This document shows, in pieces, positions 24,016-33,936 of a stretch of DNA of 64,000 bases. The notes under the pieces were generated by a model, which worked only from the letters and a program-made list of their open reading frames with translations, did not search any database and was not told where the DNA came from. The first letter of the stretch is position 1. The number at the start of each line of letters is the position of its first letter. Position numbers and translations under genes: made by a program. Source of the stretch: Bacteroidales bacterium UBA2861 (lineage in GTDB: Bacteria > Bacteroidota > Bacteroidia > Bacteroidales > UBA932); the NCBI GenBank assembly GCA_002350615.1, contig DEFD01000039.1, forward strand, positions 6,806 through 70,805, in the 5' to 3' direction.

Positions 24016-26693
24016 TTCTTTGTATTCTTTGATTTGTTGATATATTCAGTCGGCAGCGAGCCATAGTATTTCTTGAAAGCCCGCGAAAAGTATGTGGGCG
24101 AGCCGAATCCTACCGCATAGCCCACCTCGGCAACGGTAAGCCGGCCTTCTCCCAGCAGTTCGCACGCCTTCCCGAAGCGACGGCGGCGTATGAATTCCAG
24201 TACAGACACCCCTGAAACCTGTTTCATCCTGGTATAAAGCCCTGAACGGCTGATTCCCAGTTCGCGGGCTATGTCGGTGACCGAAAAGTCGTCGTTCGCA
24301 AGGTTCGCGTCCACTATTTCTTCCGCCTTGCGAAGGAATGCCTCTTCGGGGGTGAGTTCTTTTTCCGGCCCGGGTTCCGGTCCGGGCCCCCTGCGCCGGC
24401 GCAGAAGAAGAACTGTAACAAAAACGGAGATGGCCATGACGAGCAGCACGAGGATGATGTGCGCGGCCGGAGAATGAAGCCATTCCCTTCTGACCGACAC
24501 GGGAAGTTTCACCATGCTGTTGTTCCACACCCCTTCGTCGTTGGCGGCCATCAGTTCGAACACGTACCTTCCCGCAGGCAGGTTAAGGTATTCCGCTTCG
24601 TTTTCTGCAATGACGTGGTGCCATTTTCGTTCATATCCGCGCAGGCGGTATTTGAACCTGTCACGTCCTCCCGACAGGTAATTCATCGTGGAGAACGTGA
24701 TTACCAGCGGGTCGTTGCCCCGGCGAAATTCCACTCCTTTTTCGGAAGGAGTCAGAAGGCTGCCCGCCGCCTTCACTTTCCAGATAACGGGTTCCGGCGA
24801 GAAGGGATCGTCCTTGATGCTTTCCGGAACAAAGGAAACAAGGCCTTCGGAACTTCCCAGCAGGAGCCTTCCGTCAGAAAGAAGGCAGGCTGAGTTTGCG
24901 ATGAAGCGGGGGAAAAGGAGCCCGTCGCGCGGGCCGTATGAACGGAACGCCCCGGTGAAAGGATTGAAACGGCAGATGCCGTTGTCGGTGCTTATCCACA
25001 CCAGGCCGAAGGCATCCTCGCTCACGGAGCAGATCACGTTGTTGGAAAGCCCGTCGTGAGTGGAGAAAAAAGACAGGACGCCGTCTTTCGAAAAGCTGTA
25101 GAGTCCGTAATCGGTGCCTATGAACTGCTGACCGGCGGATGTTTCGAGCAGGCAGGAAACCCTGGAGATGCCGTCGAGTTCCGGCGTGGTGATATCTTCG
25201 TAGGAAGTGTCGTCGGCAAAAAGCCGGATTCCGAAAGCTCCGCCGGCCCATACCCGGCCTTTGGAATCCTTGGAAATCACCCTTACCTCGAGTTTCGGGT
25301 CGAAATTGCCTTCCGGCCTGGCCGCCCCGCTGCGTCTGTCGACAGTATAAAGGCCGGAGGATGTGCAGACATACAACGTCCCGGCGTCTTTGGGAGTTAT
25401 GCAGTACACGCCGGAAGGGAGGGAGTCGTAATGTCGCATGACGCCCGATGCGGCATTCATGACGCTGAGACCTCCGAAATTGCCTCCAAACCATATCCGC
25501 GAGTGTGCGGTATCGGCGAATATCGCCTTGATGTCATTCGTTCCCTGCTCGCCTCCGGGAATCTTGATGTAGGATGACTTTCCGGTCTGCAGATTATAGC
25601 GCATCGCTCCCGAATAGCCGTTGGCGAGCAGCACTTCATCCTCTGAAATCTGGGCGATGAAACTGATCCGGTTGTCCGGGAATTCATGGCCGGGGACCGC
25701 GGGAACAGTGTGCGTGAACTCCGGACGGAGAGGATGCGAATAACTGATGGCACCGTAATATGTGCCCACCCAGAGTCCCCCCTGGCTGTCACAGGCAAGG
25801 CTGCGTATGGAGTTGTTGGAGAGCGACACCCCGTCGGAAGCCGACCAGAGGCAGTGCGTGAATGAACTGCCGTCGTAGATATCCAGACCGCCGTATGTGC
25901 CGATCCATATCTTTTGTGCAGAATCCAGACACAGGGCGCGGATGTGCACGCTTACAAGTCCGTCTTCCACTCCGTAACGGACGGCCTCTGCCGTGAGGGG
26001 GTCAAGCCTGAAGAGTCCGTTTCCGTCCGTCCCCACCCATATCTGGCCGTTATGCGGCAGGATGCAGCGCACCATCGCGGTGTTGCCCTGCAAACTGAAA
26101 CGGCGGATATCGCCGCCGGCAAGATCCCAGCTGTAGAGATCGCCCGCCGCGGTGCCGATATACAGGAGCTGTCCGTCTTTTGCAAATGACCTGGCCTGCA
26201 CCTTCTTTATTCCGTCCGGTATCCGTGTGTCCGAGAACTCTCCGCTGTGCTTGTCGAAAGTCCACAGCGAATTGGAAAAGGCCACGAGAAGCGCGTCAGC
26301 TGAGAACTCATCCAGAGCCATCACGTTCCTCGACCTCGGGCTTTCGTAATTGAAGAAACCGTCGGTGCCGCTGTCGTAGCGCGACACGCAGCTGCCGTCG
26401 GAAATCCAAAGGACGGACTCGGAATCGACCAGAAGGGTGCGCACGTAATTGTAGGCAAGACTGCGGCTGTCTTCCTGCACATGACGGTAAACGCTGAACT
26501 TGTAGCCGTCGTAACAGTTCAGCCCGTCGTGTGTGGCGAACCACATCTTGCCCTGATGATCCTGCACAATGGAGAGCACCGTTCCGTGCGACAACCCTTC
26601 GGCGGTGCCAAGATGGCGGAACGACACCTGTCCTGCCCGTACCGGGAGGCAGGACAGGAGCAGCAGAATGAAGATGGCGCTTTTCTTCGTCAT
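24012..26693 (-). CDS. Membrane-spanning propeller sensor fused directly to an AraC-type HTH
   Basis: An 893-residue one-piece regulator built like the input and output ends of a hybrid two-component sensor but without the middle. Signal/anchor about 1-20; Reg_prop beta-propeller repeats about 25-650 (markers MWFATHDGLNCYDGYKFSVY, IWVGTDGNGLFRLD, VWISTDNGICRFN); Y_Y_Y domain about 665-740 (FKYRLRGYERKWH); one membrane helix about 745-764; a 17-residue Arg/Pro/Glu linker; then an HTH_18 AraC domain about 800-890 (SVTDIARELGISRSGLYTRM, VGYAVGFGSPTYFSRAFKKY). No HisKA, HATPase or receiver domain fits in the linker. It overlaps SusD upstream and the nuclease downstream by four bases each, so it is co-transcribed with the operon it probably controls. 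Confidence 0.9.
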   Translation of the reverse strand: MTKKSAIFILLLLSCLPVRAGQVSFRHLGTAEGLSHGTVLSIVQDHQGKMWFATHDGLNCYDGYKFSVYRHVQEDSRSLAYNYVRTLLVDSESVLWISDGSCVSRYDSGTDGFFNYESPRSRNVMALDEFSADALLVAFSNSLWTFDKHSGEFSDTRIPDGIKKVQARSFAKDGQLLYIGTAAGDLYSWDLAGGDIRRFSLQGNTAMVRCILPHNGQIWVGTDGNGLFRLDPLTAEAVRYGVEDGLVSVHIRALCLDSAQKIWIGTYGGLDIYDGSSFTHCLWSASDGVSLSNNSIRSLACDSQGGLWVGTYYGAISYSHPLRPEFTHTVPAVPGHEFPDNRISFIAQISEDEVLLANGYSGAMRYNLQTGKSSYIKIPGGEQGTNDIKAIFADTAHSRIWFGGNFGGLSVMNAASGVMRHYDSLPSGVYCITPKDAGTLYVCTSSGLYTVDRRSGAARPEGNFDPKLEVRVISKDSKGRVWAGGAFGIRLFADDTSYEDITTPELDGISRVSCLLETSAGQQFIGTDYGLYSFSKDGVLSFFSTHDGLSNNVICSVSEDAFGLVWISTDNGICRFNPFTGAFRSYGPRDGLLFPRFIANSACLLSDGRLLLGSSEGLVSFVPESIKDDPFSPEPVIWKVKAAGSLLTPSEKGVEFRRGNDPLVITFSTMNYLSGGRDRFKYRLRGYERKWHHVIAENEAEYLNLPAGRYVFELMAANDEGVWNNSMVKLPVSVRREWLHSPAAHIILVLLVMAISVFVTVLLLRRRRGPGPEPGPEKELTPEEAFLRKAEEIVDANLANDDFSVTDIARELGISRSGLYTRMKQVSGVSVLEFIRRRRFGKACELLGEGRLTVAEVGYAVGFGSPTYFSRAFKKYYGSLPTEYINKSKNTKK

Positions 26694-28513
26694 TTGATGA
26701 AATATGGATTCTGGTCTTCGTAACCTATTGCGGTATTGGTTCTTATCTCCGAATCTGGGAAAGCACAGAGCAGGCCTTTGAGCACTTCCTCAACGGTTTC
26801 GGGATACAGGGTGTGAAGATAGGTGTTGTTCCAGTAACCTGTAACCCCGTCGTCGGGAACTCCCAGCCCCGGCCCTTGCTCAGGCTCCTGCAGGAAGCGG
26901 TTCATCGGCTTGCAGAGATTCTCCACCGTCCACGCGGCACCGCGGCGGCGCATGTCGAACCAGTCGTGAACTTCACCGTGAAGTTCAAACACACGCTCCC
27001 AGTACAGTGCGGTGATGAGTTCGTCCTTGCTTGCGAAACGCCCTTCTTCCCATTTTGGCTGGGCCGAATCCGGACCGGAAGCTACCGAATGCCTGGCCCT
27101 CTTGTGCAGTTCCTCTATATATCCGAAACTCTTTTGCCACCATTCGTCACCCACGCTGCTACTGAGCCCTGCGCAGGCCTCGGCTGCATCAAGATAGATT
27201 TCAGCCAGCCGGAGCATGTACCAGTCGGCATTGCCGTTTGTCACATTGTAGGTGGGATCGAGATATTTCTTAAAGTAAGGAGCTTGCTTACGGGAAGAGG
27301 ATGCGGAACTCGTCATTCCCGTCACCACCCCGTCGGAAGGATAGACCTTGACCGTCTGCTGGGTATTCTGATTGAAATACGAACCATATATGTAGGAGCA
27401 GTCGAAACGGGGATCGGGGCAATCTACATAAACATTGGTCATACCGTCGCTGCGTCCCGTGGCAAGGGTTCCGCCATAAGTGGCGCACCATTTCTGGAAC
27501 ACCCAGCGTTCCGGGCGGATGCGGGCGAAACTGCTGGCCCTGGCACTCACGTGCTGCGTGCCTTCAAGATAATCCGGAAGAGTCCAGCTGCACAGATTCG
27601 AATATCCGAGATCGCAGCTTGTGCACACCAGAATGCGTTCAGGGCTGAACCAGTCGTCCGGATCGGTCCAGCGGAAGAGGTCCCCGAATTTCTCGGCAAG
27701 CCGGTAGGGGCCTTCGAGTATCACCTTGTCCGCAGCCTGCAGGCAGGCGGTCCATGCATCGGCCTCGCTGAAGATTCCGCAGCCCGAAAAGTCCGGTTTT
27801 TCGCGGAAAGGCTGGTCGTCCGGAGAGGAAAGCATGCATCCTATATGATTGTAAACCACCGCTTTATAGGCCGTAGCCGCCCATTTATTCGCCCGGTTGG
27901 ACAGGCCGTTGACGGCAGTCTGCTGCTCGGGACTGCGCATATTCTTTTCGGCGAAATCAAGATCTTCAAGAATCTGCTCATATACTTTATAGTAGGAAGT
28001 GCGCGGCAGATTGGCTTCTTTCAGGCTCTTCGGCGAACTTGTGACCAGGGGAATGTCGCCCCACATGCGGACTGCATAAAAATACATCACCGCACGCAGG
28101 AAACGCACCTCCGCCGCAAGAGCATTTTTATAGGCCCCGTCCACCGGGGAATCTCCCAGCTTGTCAAGGAAAGAATTCATCATGTTCACTCCAGAATACA
28201 CATATCCGAAGGCGTTCTGGTTGTACATGTCCGTGGAATACATGGTGAGATGCAGGCCCTGGAGCCAGGATTCCAGCACGCGGTTGCCCTTCCAGTGGGT
28301 GACGATGGAGCCGCATTGCAGATATTCCGCAAGGCGCCCCTGCCACAGGTCTTCCGCCTTGAAAGAGTTGTAGCAGCCCACCACGGCAGCCTCAAGGCCG
28401 GCCTCCGTGGAGAAAATGGTGGTTTCGGAGAGCTGCGTCTTCGGATCCTCGTCCAGACTGCAGGAAACGAGGGCAAAGGCTGAAAACAGGATTATGGTAA
28501 ATATCTTTTTCAT
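26690..28513 (-). CDS. SusD/RagB-family lipoprotein
   Basis: Substrate-binding lid of the second SusCD pair, 607 residues from MKKIFTIILF (a GTG three codons earlier is possible). The lipobox is LVSC, Cys18. Typical segments: AAVVGCYNSFKAEDLWQ, RFLRAVMYFYAVRMWGDIPLV, YMLRLAEIYLDAAEACAG and the C-terminal part of the fold. It shares with the SusD at 51291 the unusual stretch FQKWCA-YGG followed by a DPR segment, so the two are close paralogues. It is 12 bases from SusC, and its stop overlaps the regulator start. Ligand inferred from the downstream nucleases only. Confidence 0.93.
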   Translation of the reverse strand: MKKIFTIILFSAFALVSCSLDEDPKTQLSETTIFSTEAGLEAAVVGCYNSFKAEDLWQGRLAEYLQCGSIVTHWKGNRVLESWLQGLHLTMYSTDMYNQNAFGYVYSGVNMMNSFLDKLGDSPVDGAYKNALAAEVRFLRAVMYFYAVRMWGDIPLVTSSPKSLKEANLPRTSYYKVYEQILEDLDFAEKNMRSPEQQTAVNGLSNRANKWAATAYKAVVYNHIGCMLSSPDDQPFREKPDFSGCGIFSEADAWTACLQAADKVILEGPYRLAEKFGDLFRWTDPDDWFSPERILVCTSCDLGYSNLCSWTLPDYLEGTQHVSARASSFARIRPERWVFQKWCATYGGTLATGRSDGMTNVYVDCPDPRFDCSYIYGSYFNQNTQQTVKVYPSDGVVTGMTSSASSSRKQAPYFKKYLDPTYNVTNGNADWYMLRLAEIYLDAAEACAGLSSSVGDEWWQKSFGYIEELHKRARHSVASGPDSAQPKWEEGRFASKDELITALYWERVFELHGEVHDWFDMRRRGAAWTVENLCKPMNRFLQEPEQGPGLGVPDDGVTGYWNNTYLHTLYPETVEEVLKGLLCAFPDSEIRTNTAIGYEDQNPYFIK

Positions 28514-28525
28514 CGCAGACACTGT

Positions 28526-31500
28526 TTAAAAAGTCATTTTGATACCGGCCGAGAACGTCCTTGCAGAAGGATAGGAACCGTAATCGACCCCCATCTTCAT
28601 CATGTCGCTGCCGAAGCTGTTGACCTCAGGATCATAGCCGCTGTATTTCGTGATAAGCAGCAGGTTGGAAGCCGAGAGGGAAAGGTCCATGCTCTTCACC
28701 ACCTTGTTCTTGGGAAGAGGGATACGGTAACTGAGAGTTATGTCGGACAGTCGGAGATAGGAGCCGTCTTCCACGAAGCGGTCCGAGAAGAATTTTGTTT
28801 CGGCCGTGCTGTAAACCCCTATCGCGGGATATTTACCGTCCGGATTGGAAGCGCTCCAGCTGTCGCGGAAAGCTTCGCGGCGGATGTTCATCTGGCTGCG
28901 GCTGAGATCGGTTTCCTGGATAAGGTTGATATTGGCGATGTCATTGCCATACACGCCGTCGAACTGAATGTCGAGGGAGAAGCCTTTCCAACTGAAACTC
29001 GTGCCGAAACCATAGGTGAAGTCCGGGTTGGGATCGCCTATTATCTGCTTGTCTTCCATGCCGGTATCCACATATCCGTTGCCGTTCTTGTCGATATACC
29101 GGATTCCGCCCGGCGCCATGACCGTACCTTCCGTAAGGCCCGGACCGGTCTCGCCTTCCTTGACTATGCCGTCGGTCTTGAGTCCGTAGAAGACGCCCAT
29201 GGGCTTCCCTTCCATGAAGATGTTGATCGGCGTCTTGCAGTAGTTGGCATTGCCTATGGTCTTGCCCATGAAATAAGGGGACAGGCCTTCGCTGGCAGGG
29301 AGACCGATCTTGACGATACGGTTCCGGTTGTGGGCGATGTTGCCGAATACGGACCAGCGCAGGTCCTTCTTTTTGAGCAGGACCGATTCTGCAGAAAGTT
29401 CGACGCCCCTGTTGTTGATGGTACCGAGGTTTATCCACATCGTGGAGAATCCGGTGGTGGCGGGGACGCTCACTGTCTGGAGCAGGTCGTAGGTGTTTTT
29501 GTCGTACACATCCAGGGTGAGCGAAAGGCGGTTCTTGTTGAATTTGAGGTCGATGCCCGCATTATACTGCTCCGTGGTCTCCCACTTGAGGTCCGGATTG
29601 GCGAGATTGGCCGGCACGATGCCCTTGATGATGGTGCTGGTGTTTCCTGGGGTGTGGTCCGGATACGACACGCTGGAGTAGTTGGAGAGAGTCTGGTAGG
29701 AGGCGATGGCCTGGTTGCCCACCCGGCCCCATCCCGCACGGAGTTTCAGCATGGAAATCTTGTCGAAGCGGAACCAGGGTTCCTCGTTGACGCGCCATGC
29801 AAAGGCGAAAGACGGGAAGTTGGCGTAGCGGTTCTGCTTGGAGAAGCGGCTCGAACCGTCGCGCCGGAAGGTCGCCGTGACCACATAACGTCCACTGTAG
29901 CTGTAGATTGCGCGTGCAAGCATGGAGAAGGTTGCCGCTTTCGACTCTTCGTAGGAGAAGCGAGCGTTGGGGGCCGAGTTGATGTTGTGGTATTGCCCTA
30001 TGTACTGGGCGATGTTCCATCCGTCAGTAATCTCGTGCAGGTAATCCGACTCAATGTAGGTGGTTCCGAAGACTCCCGAGATATTGTGCTTGCCGAGGGC
30101 CTTGTCGAAAGAAAGCATATTGTCGAAATTGTAGTTCAGCCTCTGGGTAGTACCCACGGCGGAAAGCGCCCAATATGAATTCGTGGTCACATAAGGTCCC
30201 CTCCATTTGGTGACCTTGCGGCTGCGATAGTCGGCACCGGCCGAGCTCTTGAAACTCAGCCAGGAAAGGATCTTGACGTCCAGATAGGCCGAAGGGATGA
30301 TGCGGAGTTCCCGGCGGTTGTCCCGGTTGTCGTTCAGCCAGCGGTCCGGTCCGGCGCCGTAGTCTTCGCGGAATTCCGAGGCGTCTTCGTCGGAATCGTC
30401 GCCGGGCACCCTGTAAGGACGTCCGTTGATGGTTGCACGGATGAACGAGGTGTTGCTGGTAAGCCCTGCGGAACTGGCCCCCTGAAGCATGTCGGAACGG
30501 GAACGTGACAGGTTCACCTTAAAGCCGGCAGTGACATGCTCGGTGATCTTCTGGTCCAGGTTGAGCCTCATCTTCAGCAGGTCCATGCCGGACTGCTTCA
30601 CCACTCCCTGCACATCATTGTAGCCAAGGGAGAACATATAATTCGTGCCTTTCACCCTGTTGGCCACCGAAAGCGAAGTCCTTTTGTTGAATGCAGTCCG
30701 GGTGACATACTTCTGCCAGTTGATGCCGTATGGCGAAAGGGTCGTCTTGGTATCGTCGGCATAGATGTATTTATCATAGGTCCCTGTGCCGGACGCTTTC
30801 ATATATTCGGCGAAACCACCCAGGTCCAGCATGTCTATGAGACGCACTGCACGGGAGACTTCCACCCCCGCTGAGAAACGAATCACAGGCTTGTCCTTTT
30901 CAGCGGACTTGGTGGTGATGAGCACCACGCCGTTCGCACCCAGGGCTCCATATATCGCCGTTGCAGAGGCATCCTTGAGGATTTCCATCGTGGCGATGTC
31001 CTGCGGGTCGATTCCCATAAGTCCGTTGGTCTCCTCTTCATAGTTGCCGGCCGCATTCTGCATCATGTCGGCCTCAGTGCCGGTGGGAGAAGTAAGGATT
31101 ACACCGTCCACCACATAGAGAGGTTCACCTCCGCCGTTGAACGAGCTGTTGCCCCTGATTTTGATATTGAATCCGGCCCCGGGTGCCGCTGAATTGCTCA
31201 CGACGTGCACTCCGGCCGCACGGCCCTTGAGCATCTTGTCCACGGAGGGAGTGTTGTCCACGAGCGCATCTTCCATCTTGACACGGGTAACCGAGCCTGT
31301 AATGTCGCTTTCACGCATGGTACCGTATCCCACGACCACCACGGATTCAAGCATCTGGGCGTCGTCGTTCAAGACAAAGTCATATACACCGGCGCTGCCC
31401 AGTTCCCTGCTCTGGTCGGCATAGCCAAGGCACTGTACCTTGAGGATTCCAGCCTGCGAGGGGATGCGGAGAGCGTATTTTCCGTCGGCACCGGTCACGG

Positions 31501-31666
31501 CTGCATTGTCGGGGCTTCCTTCAAGCATGACCACGGCTCCGGGAACAGGATTTCCGCCCTCGTCACTGACGGTGCCCGAAATCTGAAACTTGCCCTGCGC
31601 CGAGGCATTTATCGCGATGGCCGCGGCTGCGAGCATTATACCTATATATAGTATGTATTTTTTCAT
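28526..31666 (-). CDS. SusC-family TonB-dependent receptor
   Basis: Full-length outer-membrane transporter, 1046 residues. Signal peptide about 1-23, carboxypeptidase-like regulatory domain about 27-105 (ISGTVSDEGGNPVPGAVVML), TonB-box/plug entry LESVVVVGYGTMRESDITGS, plug with IRGNSSFNGGGEPLYVVDG and ASATAIYGALGANGVVLIT, then a 22-strand-type barrel that ends in aromatic SAGIKMTF. No STN domain, so control is not by a FecR relay; this fits the presence of the propeller/AraC sensor in the same operon. Preceded by the short SusC-like gene (15 bases) and followed by SusD. Confidence 0.95.
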   Translation of the reverse strand: MKKYILYIGIMLAAAAIAINASAQGKFQISGTVSDEGGNPVPGAVVMLEGSPDNAAVTGADGKYALRIPSQAGILKVQCLGYADQSRELGSAGVYDFVLNDDAQMLESVVVVGYGTMRESDITGSVTRVKMEDALVDNTPSVDKMLKGRAAGVHVVSNSAAPGAGFNIKIRGNSSFNGGGEPLYVVDGVILTSPTGTEADMMQNAAGNYEEETNGLMGIDPQDIATMEILKDASATAIYGALGANGVVLITTKSAEKDKPVIRFSAGVEVSRAVRLIDMLDLGGFAEYMKASGTGTYDKYIYADDTKTTLSPYGINWQKYVTRTAFNKRTSLSVANRVKGTNYMFSLGYNDVQGVVKQSGMDLLKMRLNLDQKITEHVTAGFKVNLSRSRSDMLQGASSAGLTSNTSFIRATINGRPYRVPGDDSDEDASEFREDYGAGPDRWLNDNRDNRRELRIIPSAYLDVKILSWLSFKSSAGADYRSRKVTKWRGPYVTTNSYWALSAVGTTQRLNYNFDNMLSFDKALGKHNISGVFGTTYIESDYLHEITDGWNIAQYIGQYHNINSAPNARFSYEESKAATFSMLARAIYSYSGRYVVTATFRRDGSSRFSKQNRYANFPSFAFAWRVNEEPWFRFDKISMLKLRAGWGRVGNQAIASYQTLSNYSSVSYPDHTPGNTSTIIKGIVPANLANPDLKWETTEQYNAGIDLKFNKNRLSLTLDVYDKNTYDLLQTVSVPATTGFSTMWINLGTINNRGVELSAESVLLKKKDLRWSVFGNIAHNRNRIVKIGLPASEGLSPYFMGKTIGNANYCKTPINIFMEGKPMGVFYGLKTDGIVKEGETGPGLTEGTVMAPGGIRYIDKNGNGYVDTGMEDKQIIGDPNPDFTYGFGTSFSWKGFSLDIQFDGVYGNDIANINLIQETDLSRSQMNIRREAFRDSWSASNPDGKYPAIGVYSTAETKFFSDRFVEDGSYLRLSDITLSYRIPLPKNKVVKSMDLSLSASNLLLITKYSGYDPEVNSFGSDMMKMGVDYGSYPSARTFSAGIKMTF

Positions 31667-31681
31667 CTTTTTGCCCTCCTT

Positions 31682-33925
31682 CTACAATGTCAGACAAATA
31701 CCTGCAACATAAGAGCCTGTCTCCTTGAAAGGCAAGGCTCCGGAAGGTGCTGAAGGGCCGCTTGCGGTCAGACGCAGCTTGAGCCCCATGAAAGAAGATG
31801 CCCTGCCGAGCGGAACATCATAGGAGAAGGTAACGTGCGCAAGGCGGATCATATCGGCGGATTTCACGAACTCGCCTGTAATCAGGGCAGGCTCGGCGGA
31901 ATCGGCGGCGAAGAGCGAAGCGAAGTCGATGTATTTGCCTCCAAACCTGCCTGTCACCAGTGCGTCAAGTGAAAAGCGCCTCCAGCCGAGTGTCGTTGAA
32001 AGCCCTGTCACAACGCACGGACGCGTGTTTCCCAGCACTATGCGGTCGGCATCGCTTATCCGTCCGTCTCCCGAATGGTCCTTTATTGAGCCGTTATCGC
32101 TGTCAAAGCCCACTATGACTCCGGGAGCATATCCCGCGACATCGCTGTAGGCCCAGCGGGCAAGGAAGCCGTCGGTCGCCGTCGATGTGTAGGGTACTCC
32201 CTTCACGATGTTGGCATTGAATGCCGCCGTGAGCCCGGCGCTCCAGAAAAGTTCCCCTCCGGTCAGTATGCCGGCGTCGAGCGAAACTTCTATACCCCGG
32301 TTGCGTACGCTCCCCCACTGTTCAAAGTCCTTGAACTCGGCATCATACTTCCAGTATCCGTTGGAGCCGAACTCGCGGCCGTTGCAATAAACCGAGAAAC
32401 TGTCTTCACTGTCCTTGTCGTAATATTTTACCGCTGAACGGAGTCTGTCGGAAAACAGTCCGAGTTCCAGCCCCGCATTGAATTCCGAGCTCTTGAGGAC
32501 AGAGCGGCCCCGGAAGAAGGCCTGCAGGTCATAATCTGCTTGCACCGGATAAATCTGCGAATAATTTCCGAAGTGAAGATAGGGCACAAAGCCTACAAGT
32601 CCGGCGTTTCCCCAGCCAGCAGTGAGTTTTGCCGAAGATACCGCCGCAATTCCATGACCGATGAGTTTGCGAAGGTCCAGGAAGACGTTTGCGGAAGGAT
32701 AAAGCAGTCTGCCGCCGAAGCCGTCGTTGCCGTCTATGCGGAATGAGGCGTCGGCACCGGCTATGCCGTCATAACTGAATTCTGCCCGGACTGCCGCACC
32801 CATTCTGGAATAGCTGTAGTCGCTGCGGTGGAGTTTCGCCGCACTTCCCGCGAGATTGATGCCGCGGGCACGGAGCCCGTAGTCGAAGAAATCAAATCCT
32901 GTCATCACGCTGGAAGTCACCTCGTCGAAAATCGCATCCGCCCTGGCAGACAGGCTCAGGAAGCCCTTCCCGAACCAGCGGGACCAGTCAAATGCAAACG
33001 AAGCGTTTCCGCGGAGCTGCTCGAGCGAAGACAAGGACGCCGCTCCGTTATTGGCGATGCCGAAAGCCGTTCCTTCGCCGTACCAGATGTATCTTTTCTT
33101 GGCCCTGTAATCCACTCCAACGTCGGTACGAAGGCGGACATTCCAGGGGAGTTCCAGTTCCATCCAGAAGGAATCGGTGCTGCGGTGCTCGTCGCTGTCG
33201 TCGTCAACATCGCCGCCCTTTTCAGCCGCTGGCGAATCATCCCCGAAGGAGGCGATGCTTGCCGATGCATTCAGCCCGAGCGAAAGGGCCCCGGCACGGC
33301 GGGTATCGAAGTTGAAACGGAAGCCGCCTTCCCTGCCATAACTGCTTTCGCCATTCAGACCGCGGAAATGTCCGGAAAGATAATAACGGTTGCGGTTTTT
33401 TTCGTTTCCGGCAGAAATGTTGATTACAGGGGCCAGGCTCGCTGCGTCGATGTCGGCGTACAGCCTGACGCCGTTGCCGCTGCCGCTTTTGGTTTTTACA
33501 ACAATCACCCCGTTGGCGCCGTTCGCTCCATACAGTGCGGCGGAACTGAGGTCCTTGATGACTTCGATACTCTCGACGTCATACACGTTGAAACCAAGCA
33601 TGCTGCTTTGCGGGGCGGCCCAAATAAGGCTGCCGTACTGCCAGAAAGGAGCGTCGGTCTGCGCATCGGAGGGTGTGAGAATGGAGCCGTCCACAATCCA
33701 CATGGGCTGTGATGACGAACTGAGCGAGTTGACACCTCGCAGCGCAAGCGAAAGCGCTCCGACCCTGCTGCCGCTCTCGGCACTGACGTCGAGGCCGGCG
33801 ACCTTGCCTTCGATGAGCGACTCAAGGCTCACCGTCCCCGGCATCGAAAGTTCGAGAGAATCTTTCACCTGGGCTCCGAGAGCCAGGGAAATGCAAGACA
33901 ATACAAGTGCAATTATCTTTTTCAT
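31682..33925 (-). CDS. Short SusC-like outer-membrane protein lacking the N-terminal domain and TonB box (SusC-prime)
   Basis: A 747-residue barrel protein about 300 residues shorter than the SusC beside it. The signal peptide (about 1-18) is followed almost at once by a trimmed plug: SLESLIEGKVAGLDV, ALRGVNSLSSSSQPMWIVDG, VYDVESIEVIKDLSSAALYG, ANGVIVVKTK. The carboxypeptidase-like domain and the VVVGYG TonB-box segment of SusC are absent. The barrel closes normally with YVAGICLTL, so this is not a broken fragment. A protein of the same build precedes the other SusC at 56373-58715. It may form a mixed complex with the full SusC or act as a passive or binding porin; both are inference. Confidence 0.85.
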   Translation of the reverse strand: MKKIIALVLSCISLALGAQVKDSLELSMPGTVSLESLIEGKVAGLDVSAESGSRVGALSLALRGVNSLSSSSQPMWIVDGSILTPSDAQTDAPFWQYGSLIWAAPQSSMLGFNVYDVESIEVIKDLSSAALYGANGANGVIVVKTKSGSGNGVRLYADIDAASLAPVINISAGNEKNRNRYYLSGHFRGLNGESSYGREGGFRFNFDTRRAGALSLGLNASASIASFGDDSPAAEKGGDVDDDSDEHRSTDSFWMELELPWNVRLRTDVGVDYRAKKRYIWYGEGTAFGIANNGAASLSSLEQLRGNASFAFDWSRWFGKGFLSLSARADAIFDEVTSSVMTGFDFFDYGLRARGINLAGSAAKLHRSDYSYSRMGAAVRAEFSYDGIAGADASFRIDGNDGFGGRLLYPSANVFLDLRKLIGHGIAAVSSAKLTAGWGNAGLVGFVPYLHFGNYSQIYPVQADYDLQAFFRGRSVLKSSEFNAGLELGLFSDRLRSAVKYYDKDSEDSFSVYCNGREFGSNGYWKYDAEFKDFEQWGSVRNRGIEVSLDAGILTGGELFWSAGLTAAFNANIVKGVPYTSTATDGFLARWAYSDVAGYAPGVIVGFDSDNGSIKDHSGDGRISDADRIVLGNTRPCVVTGLSTTLGWRRFSLDALVTGRFGGKYIDFASLFAADSAEPALITGEFVKSADMIRLAHVTFSYDVPLGRASSFMGLKLRLTASGPSAPSGALPFKETGSYVAGICLTL

Positions 33926-33936
33926 GGCCGGTCCTC

